This document shows positions 1 to 3,931 of a DNA stretch of 6,502 bases, one piece after another. The position numbers and the translations under genes are program-made. The DNA is from Desulfobacteraceae bacterium (GTDB taxonomy: Bacteria > Desulfobacterota > Desulfobacteria > Desulfobacterales > Desulfobacteraceae), in contig JAABSK010000163.1 of assembly GCA_011390435.1 (NCBI GenBank), positions 1-6,502 on the forward strand, read 5' to 3'. Under the pieces are notes generated by a model. That model worked only from the letters and a program-made list of their open reading frames with translations. It did no database searches and was not told the origin of the DNA. Within the stretch, counting starts at the first letter, position 1. Each line of letters starts with the position of its first letter.

Positions 1-645
1 GGTATGGGCCATATAGGTACCGGTTTCATCTACAATACAGGCCATGTCGCTCTGCCACCAGCCCAGTGAGAGGATATCTTTGAGCAGGTAATCAAACTCC
101 ATGCGGATGTCAAGATGCCCCAGTGTCTCTTCTGAAGGGCCGGACAGGGTGATGCGCATGGTCACGGTCCGGCCGTCTCCGCCTGCATGGTATTGGGGTC
201 CGGAAACACTTGCAATTCTGGATCTGGAAAACCGCATACCCTTGTGCATGTCAACATTCATCCTGTCCATATGGCCCATGCCGGGCATTCCCATTTCTCT
301 GACAGATTGGAAAGAACCTGCCGGGTCATACTCTGCAGACACCACTCCTTCCATGACCTGCAGAAAATCGGTCACCTGTTCCGGGGACACAATTGCGGCA
401 TTCCGGTCAGATACCTGGAACAAGGCATTGAGCAGGTCCACCGGTTTGAGCAGTCTCATTTCAATATAATGGGCAGCCCGCTGGAGTTTTATCGCTGCGG
501 ATTCATTCCATTGTTCCAGCATGATGTCCCTGGCATACCAGAAACTTGCCGCCCCTCCCAGCAGAAGGATCACCACCACGGGAATCAGCAAAAGCACCAG
601 CAGCCTTGCCTGCAAAGAGGTGAACCTGAACCGGGTTATATTCAT
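1..645 (-). CDS. Membrane sensor protein with Cache-like periplasmic domain, N-terminal 215 residues only
   Basis: Partial gene: it starts at 645 and runs off the left edge with no stop, so the output domain is not visible. The start is supported by AAGGAGA a few bases upstream of the ATG (about positions 650-657). The visible protein has a short basic N-terminus (MNITRFRFTS), one strong hydrophobic segment at about residues 14-37, and a long polar region predicted to be periplasmic. The end of this region (LGWWQSDMACIVDETGTYMAHT, about 194-215, of which the last residues resemble the 'D..G.Y.AHT' core of Cache folds) suggests a double-Cache ligand-binding domain. Such domains front histidine kinases, chemoreceptors, SpoIIE-type phosphatases and GGDEF proteins, and the sequence here does not decide between them. 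Residues 118-137 hold seven Met and two His, unusual for the fold and suggestive of metal binding (inference). The gene is divergent from the choline-sulfate module, with no direct sign that they work together. Confidence 0.8.
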   Translation of the reverse strand, partial: MNITRFRFTSLQARLLVLLLIPVVVILLLGGAASFWYARDIMLEQWNESAAIKLQRAAHYIEMRLLKPVDLLNALFQVSDRNAAIVSPEQVTDFLQVMEGVVSAEYDPAGSFQSVREMGMPGMGHMDRMNVDMHKGMRFSRSRIASVSGPQYHAGGDGRTVTMRITLSGPSEETLGHLDIRMEFDYLLKDILSLGWWQSDMACIVDETGTYMAHT

Positions 646-796
646 ACATCTCCTTTTTCAAAATTAATATAGTGAAAAAAATCTTCTGCCGGCAACGGCG
701 GATCGATCAGCAACACCGCATATGCCTGGTCATACCGCTGCGCATTTGCCAGTGACTGTTCCAAAAGTCTGGTAAAAAAACCGGTTTTGATTTCAT
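642..796 (-). pseudogene. Short ORF requiring a -1 frameshift at T7; overlaps the sensor start
   Basis: Read from the ATG at 796, preceded by a good AAGGGGA ribosome site, the zero frame gives 29 codons and stops at 707 (MKSKPVFLPDFW..., ending in CC). A -1 shift at the T7 run (plus-strand A774-A780) gives about 51 residues, beginning MKSKPVFFTRLLEQSL and ending INFEKGDV. Its TGA (644-642) overlaps the sensor ATG as ATGA, as expected for translational coupling. The heptamer T TTT TTA (minus strand, 779 to 773) lies in the exact phase of a classic -1 slippery site. The shifted product has amphipathic, protein-like composition, and the stretch around residues 9-32 faintly resembles the start of a GGDEF domain (RLxxxL..A.R...AVLLID), but it is far too short to be one. 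It could be a one-base deletion, a sequencing homopolymer error, or real programmed frameshifting. Function is unknown. Confidence 0.45.
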
Positions 797-848
797 GCTT
801 CCCCTTAATCCATCTATTTCAGGTCCTCGAAACCATCAAGTTATTTTG

Positions 849-904
849 CCACAAAGAGCTCAAAGGAAGGGTTTTTCGTGTTCTTCGCACGCTTCGTGTT
901 TTTA
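849..904. repeat. Intergenic repeat with 9-bp periodicity (CAAAG / TTCG units)
   Basis: CAAAG occurs at 852 and 861. TTCG occurs at 875, 884 and 893. Both series are spaced exactly 9 bp. The left series read on the minus strand (CTTTGAGCTCTTTGTGG) resembles the right series read on the plus strand (TTCGTGTTCTTCGCACGCTTCGTG), so the element is a rough inverted pair that could fold with many mismatches. Similar CTTCGTGNTCTTCGTGG-type elements are common between genes in deltaproteobacteria and other genomes; this copy looks degenerate. No coding potential is apparent. Confidence 0.45.
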
Positions 905-918
905 AAAAAATCAAATCA

Positions 919-932
919 TGGTATACTATAAT
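919..932 (+). promoter_or_regulatory. Candidate extended -10 promoter for the anSME/activator operon
   Basis: TGG-TATACT (919-927) fits an extended -10 (TGn plus hexamer), and a perfect TATAAT overlaps it at 927-932. There is no good TTGACA-like -35 at the right distance, which an extended -10 can tolerate. Transcription would start near 934-940, leaving a leader of about 45 bases before the ATG at 982. Imperfect dyads overlap or follow it (GTATA at 921-925 with TATAC at 934-938; GTTAT at 941-945 with ATAAC at 956-960) and could be operators, but the A/T-rich context makes this weak. Confidence 0.4.
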
Positions 933-953
933 ATATACAGGTTATTTTATGAA
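925..953 (-). promoter_or_regulatory. Candidate sigma-70 promoter for the leftward sensor operon
   Basis: On the minus strand TTCATA (953-948) is separated by 17 bases from TATAGT (930-925). It would give a leader of about 120 bases before the ATG at 796. Each hexamer departs from consensus and the region is A/T-rich, so chance matches are likely. It overlaps the rightward promoter candidate, which would allow mutual exclusion of the two transcripts. Confidence 0.3.
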
Positions 954-981
954 CCATAACACCATTTTTCAGAGGTATCCA

Positions 982-1056
982 ATGAAAAAATCCAACAGTT
1001 GCGAAACCCTGGTGTGCCCTGCCCCGGTTCTGAGGGTCAGGGCGGGATACACATGA
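982..1056 (+). CDS. 24-residue peptide ORF translationally coupled to anSME (leader or candidate small peptide)
   Basis: ATG at 982 has a good ribosome site, AGAGG at 971-975, with a 6-base spacer. The product begins MKKSNSCETLVCPAPVLR and ends AGYT, 24 residues with Cys7 and Cys12. Its TGA (1054-1056) overlaps the preferred anSME ATG (1053-1055) as ATGA. The anSME start itself has only a weak GGCGGGA upstream, so translation of this ORF may be what delivers ribosomes to anSME. Small Cys-containing peptides beside radical SAM/SPASM enzymes can be modified substrates. The C-P-A-P-V-L-R stretch is only vaguely like the sulfatase C-x-P-S-R motif, so a substrate role is speculation. It may be only a coupling leader, or chance. 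Confidence 0.4.
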   Translation: MKKSNSCETLVCPAPVLRVRAGYT

Positions 1057-2192
1057 ATCCACGCCCTTTTTCCCTGCTGATAAAACCGGTTTCCGCAGAT
1101 TGCAATCTCAGGTGCAGGTATTGTTTTTACCTGCCCGGATCTTTTGTACATACACAGACCCGGACACATCAGATGTCGGATGTTGTATTGGAAAAACTCA
1201 TAAAAACCTATATGGCAACGGATCAGCCGGTTTATGCCTTCTGCTGGCAGGGCGGTGAACCCACCCTTGCCGGATTGGATTTTTACACCAAAGTGACGGC
1301 GCTTCAAAAAAAACATGCCGGGCCTGGTGCCAGGGTCAGCAACGCAATCCAGACCAATGCCACGCTGATTACAGAAAAAATGGCCGCTTTTTTCGCCAGG
1401 AACCGGTTTCTGGTCGGATGCAGTCTTGACGGGCCTGAAAACATCCACAACCGCCACCGGCGCACCATTGCCGGAAAACCGACCCATAAGGCTGTCATGA
1501 AAGGCATTGAGACCCTGAGACGGCATCAGGTGCAGTTCAACATCCTGACCCTGGTAACCCGGGCAAATGCCGGACATGCACTTAAGGTCTACCATTACAT
1601 GAAAAAAAACAGCTTCGATTTTCAACAATACATCCCATGTGTGGAATTTGATGATGATCAGCGCCTGCTTCCCTTTGCTGTTACAGGAGAACAATGGGGT
1701 GATTTTTTAAACACTGTCTTTGATGCATGGTATCTGTCAGACGTTGATACAGTTTCCATTCGGAACTTTGATGCCGTTCTTGCAAAAAAAGTCTATGGTA
1801 TCGACAGTGTCTGCGTCATGGCTGATAATTGCTGTCAATACTTTGTGGTTGAATATAACGGGGATGTGTATCCGTGTGATTTTTTTGTTGAACCATTGTT
1901 AAAAATCGGCAATATAATGGAAAACACCTGGAAAACCCTGCAGGGATCTGCCGCCTACCAGAATTTTGGCCGGCACAAGGCTAACATGAACGACCTGTGC
2001 GCCAGGTGCGAATTTCACAGCCTGTGCGGAGGAGATTGTCTGAAAAACAGGATGTACAAGGGGAATCCGCCACAAAATCTGAGTATTCTGTGCCCCGGAT
2101 TGAAACGGTTTTACAGCCATACCCGGGACCGGTTTGACGCCCTGTCCAAAACCATTATCCGCAGGCGCCGGCAGCAGGAATCAACAAGATGA
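1053..2192 (+). CDS. Anaerobic sulfatase-maturating enzyme (anSME), radical SAM/SPASM
   Basis: 379 residues from the ATG at 1053. It converts the active-site Cys (or Ser) of a sulfatase to C-alpha-formylglycine in the cytoplasm, using S-adenosylmethionine and three [4Fe-4S] clusters and no oxygen. The radical SAM triad is C17-x3-C21-x2-C24 (CNLRCRYC), followed by GGEP at 67-70. All eight SPASM cysteines are visible at 254, 260, 275, 316, 319, 325, 329 and 347. This spacing matches, offset by one, the auxiliary-cluster ligands known for the Clostridium perfringens enzyme. Asp276, just after Cys275 (YPCDFF), corresponds to its proposed catalytic base Asp277. A TTG at 999 would add 18 residues (MRNPGVPCPG...), but they are proline/glycine-rich and unlike the family; family members begin close to the 'SLLIKP' segment, which favours 1053. 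It overlaps the activator gene by ATGA (2189-2192). The evident client is BetC downstream, which carries a CAPSR motif. Confidence 0.93.
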   Translation: MNPRPFSLLIKPVSADCNLRCRYCFYLPGSFVHTQTRTHQMSDVVLEKLIKTYMATDQPVYAFCWQGGEPTLAGLDFYTKVTALQKKHAGPGARVSNAIQTNATLITEKMAAFFARNRFLVGCSLDGPENIHNRHRRTIAGKPTHKAVMKGIETLRRHQVQFNILTLVTRANAGHALKVYHYMKKNSFDFQQYIPCVEFDDDQRLLPFAVTGEQWGDFLNTVFDAWYLSDVDTVSIRNFDAVLAKKVYGIDSVCVMADNCCQYFVVEYNGDVYPCDFFVEPLLKIGNIMENTWKTLQGSAAYQNFGRHKANMNDLCARCEFHSLCGGDCLKNRMYKGNPPQNLSILCPGLKRFYSHTRDRFDALSKTIIRRRRQQESTR

Positions 2193-3658
2193 AAATCCGA
2201 TACCAAAACAGTGCTGAATCACAAGTCAATCAGCTGAAAAAAGAGATCCTGGCCCTCAGGCAGGCACACGAACACCTGGTGGAAAGCCGGCGGATGCTGT
2301 CCACGCTCATGAACAACCTGCCAGGTATGGTTTACCGGTGCGCCAATGACGACCAGTGGACCATTGAGTTTATGAGCCGGGGCACCCATGAACTGCTGGG
2401 GTTTCCGCCTGAAAGGCTGATGGGGGATACCCTGTATAACTTTATGGCGCTGGTCCACCCGGAAGACAAGTCAAACAACCTGATCGCCATTAAAAAGGCC
2501 CTGGAAAAAAAAGAGTCCTATGAACTGATCTACAGGATCAGGACCGGATCTGATCCGGCCGGATGGAAATGGGTGTGGGACCGGGGAGAAGGAATTTTTT
2601 CAGATGATGCCCAGCTGCTTGCTTTGGAAGGATTTGTCACAGATATCAGTGATCAGAAAATTGCGGAGATCAAACTCAGAAACGAGAACACCCTGCTTCG
2701 GTCATCCATTATTGAACGGTTTAAATTCGGGAATATTATCGGTAAAAGCCCAGGCATGCAGCGGGTATATGATCTGATACTCAAGGCGGCAACAGGAAAT
2801 GCCAACGTGGTGATTTATGGCGAATCCGGCACAGGCAAGGAACTGGTTGCCAGAGCAATACATGATGCAGGTGACCGTCGGCACCAGGCGTTTGTACCTG
2901 TCAACTGCGGTGCCATTCCGGAAACGCTTATGGAAAGTGAATTTTTCGGGCACACAAAAGGCGCTTTTTCAGGTGCATATGCAGATAAAACCGGCTACCT
3001 GGATATGGCAAACAAAGGCACGCTGTTTTTAGATGAGCTGGGAGAGATCAGCCTGAAAGTCCAGGTCAAACTGCTGCGGGTGCTCGACGGAATGGGGTAT
3101 ATGCCGGTGGGGGGACGGACCCTGAAACGGCCGGATTTCAGGATTATCGCTGCGACCAACCGGGATGTAAAATCCTTGATGGCGCAGGGAAAAATGCGCG
3201 AGGATTTTTATTACCGGATACACGTCATTCCGGTTCATCTTCCCCCGCTGCGGGAACGCAAAGAGGATATTCCACTGCTGGTGGACCATTTTGTGCAGCA
3301 ATACGGCCCGGACAAAGGGTATCAGGTGTTTCCGCCCAAGCTCAGAATGGCGTTTGAAAAATATGACTGGCCCGGCAATGTCCGCGAACTGCGGAATATT
3401 GTGGACCAGTACATGACGGTGGGAGAAACCGATCTGCCAGAATCACTTGACAGGGGATTACCAGACAGGCTGGTGCCGATCCGGAAAATTCTGGCAGAAG
3501 ATGATGCCGATTTTAGAAGGGCTGTGGCTGATTTTGAAAAACAGTTCATTCTCCAGATGCTGGAAAGATGCAGATGGCGAAAAGGAGAATCAGCATCATT
3601 AATGGGCATCACACCCAGGACCCTTCAAAGAAAACTCAAACAATACAACCTCAGCTGA
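2189..3658 (+). CDS. Sigma-54-dependent transcriptional activator, PAS-AAA+-Fis type
   Basis: 489 residues. Order: a short coiled-coil-like N-terminus (about 8-38), a PAS domain of the PAS_3 type (about 40-160, with HPED at 90-93 and a closing TDISDQK at 151-157), a sigma-54 AAA+ domain (about 182-410) and a Fis-type helix-turn-helix (about 463-487, with SLMGITPRTLQRKLK). Visible AAA+ motifs are Walker A GESGTGKE (211-218), the sigma-54 contact loop GAFSGA (258-263), Walker B GTLFLDE (277-283), arginine residues in REDFYYRI (338-344) and WPGNVREL (394-401). The loop has Ser where most members have Thr (GAFTGA), a conservative and probably functional change. There is no receiver domain, so control is probably by signal binding at PAS or by a protein partner rather than phosphorylation. 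It overlaps anSME by 4 bases and ends 273 bp before betC, whose promoter is of the -24/-12 type, making betC its likely target. The inducer is unknown; choline sulfate or choline are the natural guesses. Confidence 0.95.
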   Translation: MKIRYQNSAESQVNQLKKEILALRQAHEHLVESRRMLSTLMNNLPGMVYRCANDDQWTIEFMSRGTHELLGFPPERLMGDTLYNFMALVHPEDKSNNLIAIKKALEKKESYELIYRIRTGSDPAGWKWVWDRGEGIFSDDAQLLALEGFVTDISDQKIAEIKLRNENTLLRSSIIERFKFGNIIGKSPGMQRVYDLILKAATGNANVVIYGESGTGKELVARAIHDAGDRRHQAFVPVNCGAIPETLMESEFFGHTKGAFSGAYADKTGYLDMANKGTLFLDELGEISLKVQVKLLRVLDGMGYMPVGGRTLKRPDFRIIAATNRDVKSLMAQGKMREDFYYRIHVIPVHLPPLRERKEDIPLLVDHFVQQYGPDKGYQVFPPKLRMAFEKYDWPGNVRELRNIVDQYMTVGETDLPESLDRGLPDRLVPIRKILAEDDADFRRAVADFEKQFILQMLERCRWRKGESASLMGITPRTLQRKLKQYNLS

Positions 3659-3675
3659 ACCGTTCCGGTGGAAAC

Positions 3676-3689
3676 CGACACCTGTTTCC
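3676..3689. promoter_or_regulatory. Degenerate third activator-site candidate
   Basis: CGACA-CCTG-TTTCC keeps a full left half-site and three of five bases of the right half-site of the CGACA-N4-TGTCG dyad. Its centre lies 21 bp, two helical turns, upstream of the perfect dyad at 3697-3710, which would put two dimers on the same DNA face. Confidence 0.3.
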
Positions 3690-3696
3690 GATCACA

Positions 3697-3710
3697 CGAC
3701 ATATGTGTCG
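3697..3710. promoter_or_regulatory. Upstream activator dyad 1, CGACA-N4-TGTCG
   Basis: Perfect 5-bp arms around TATG. The same arms recur at 3764-3777, and nothing else in the region explains them. The centre is about 175 bp upstream of the predicted sigma-54 start, a usual distance for an enhancer-like site. The likely ligand is the adjacent Fis-type activator (inference from position and dyad form). Confidence 0.7.
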
Positions 3711-3763
3711 CATCATCAGAAACTCCTGATAGGCGGGGAAGATCACCTGTCACCCTGCCCAAG

Positions 3764-3777
3764 CGACACAAATGTCG
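3764..3777. promoter_or_regulatory. Upstream activator dyad 2, CGACA-N4-TGTCG
   Basis: Perfect arms around CAAA, extended by one more pair to GCGACA...TGTCGC (3763-3778). Both dyads are followed by GCATC or CGCATC on the plus strand, so similarity extends beyond the arms. The centre is 67 bp downstream of dyad 1 and about 110 bp upstream of the predicted start. Confidence 0.72.
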
Positions 3778-3824
3778 CATCCATTCATAAAATTCCGGGA
3801 AAGTTTTAAAAAATTTTTGTTTAA

Positions 3825-3837
3825 ATTCAGACTGTTA
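3825..3837 (+). promoter_or_regulatory. Possible IHF-type bending site
   Basis: ATTCAGACTGTTA matches WATCAANNNNTTR with two mismatches and follows an A/T-rich stretch (3804-3826). It sits between the activator dyads and the -24 element, where IHF sites usually lie in sigma-54 promoters. The match is modest and IHF consensus hits are common in such DNA. Confidence 0.3.
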
Positions 3838-3853
3838 GGCGGAGACTGTCTGG

Positions 3854-3869
3854 TGGCACGATATTTGTA
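3854..3869 (+). promoter_or_regulatory. Sigma-54 (-24/-12) promoter of betC
   Basis: TGGCACG (3854-3860), four bases, then TTGTA (3865-3869). The -24 half is a perfect consensus and the GG-N10-G spacing is exact. The only departure is T for C in the -12 GC. Transcription would begin near 3880, leaving about 50 bases of leader before betC. The neighbouring activator gene and upstream dyads support the call. Confidence 0.8.
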
Positions 3870-3931
3870 GTACTTTTTACACAGCCTGTTATTCAGCCTG
3901 ACCCATAACATCAGTTTCAAGAGGCGGCAAA

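Larger units (their letters stand above)
797..981. other. Divergent intergenic region between sensor and anSME operons
   Basis: This A/T-rich stretch separates the leftward short ORF/sensor from the rightward operon. It holds the 9-bp-periodic repeat and the overlapping back-to-back promoter candidates. A long plus-strand frame crosses it from a TTG at 787, but that start has no ribosome site and the translation looks random until the ATG at 982. I see no RNA gene or rho-independent terminator. Confidence 0.5.

Noticed and set aside
187..672. 161-residue plus-strand open frame in the sensor region
   Set aside because: His/Pro-rich random-looking translation; the minus strand encodes a well-formed membrane sensor with a good ribosome site.
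721..796. True GGDEF (diguanylate cyclase) domain in the short minus-strand ORF
   Set aside because: Only a faint resemblance to the first ~25 residues of the fold; no GG(D/E)EF motif, and the frame ends after about 51 codons.
999..1052. TTG at 999 as the anSME start
   Set aside because: It adds 18 residues unlike the family; no good ribosome site at the proper distance, whereas the ATG at 1053 gives the usual family N-terminus. It cannot be fully excluded.
969..1694. 241-residue minus-strand open frame opposite anSME
   Set aside because: It is a shadow of the anSME gene, whose cysteine motifs are all intact on the plus strand; no domain or ribosome site supports it.
3659..3700. Hairpin GTTCC-GGT-GGAAAC just after the activator stop as a terminator
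   Set aside because: The stem is short and imperfect, and no T-run follows.
3711..3730. ATCAG-N6-CTGAT inverted repeat as another operator
   Set aside because: Only 5-bp arms, single copy, unrelated to the repeated CGACA dyad; expected by chance in a region of this size.
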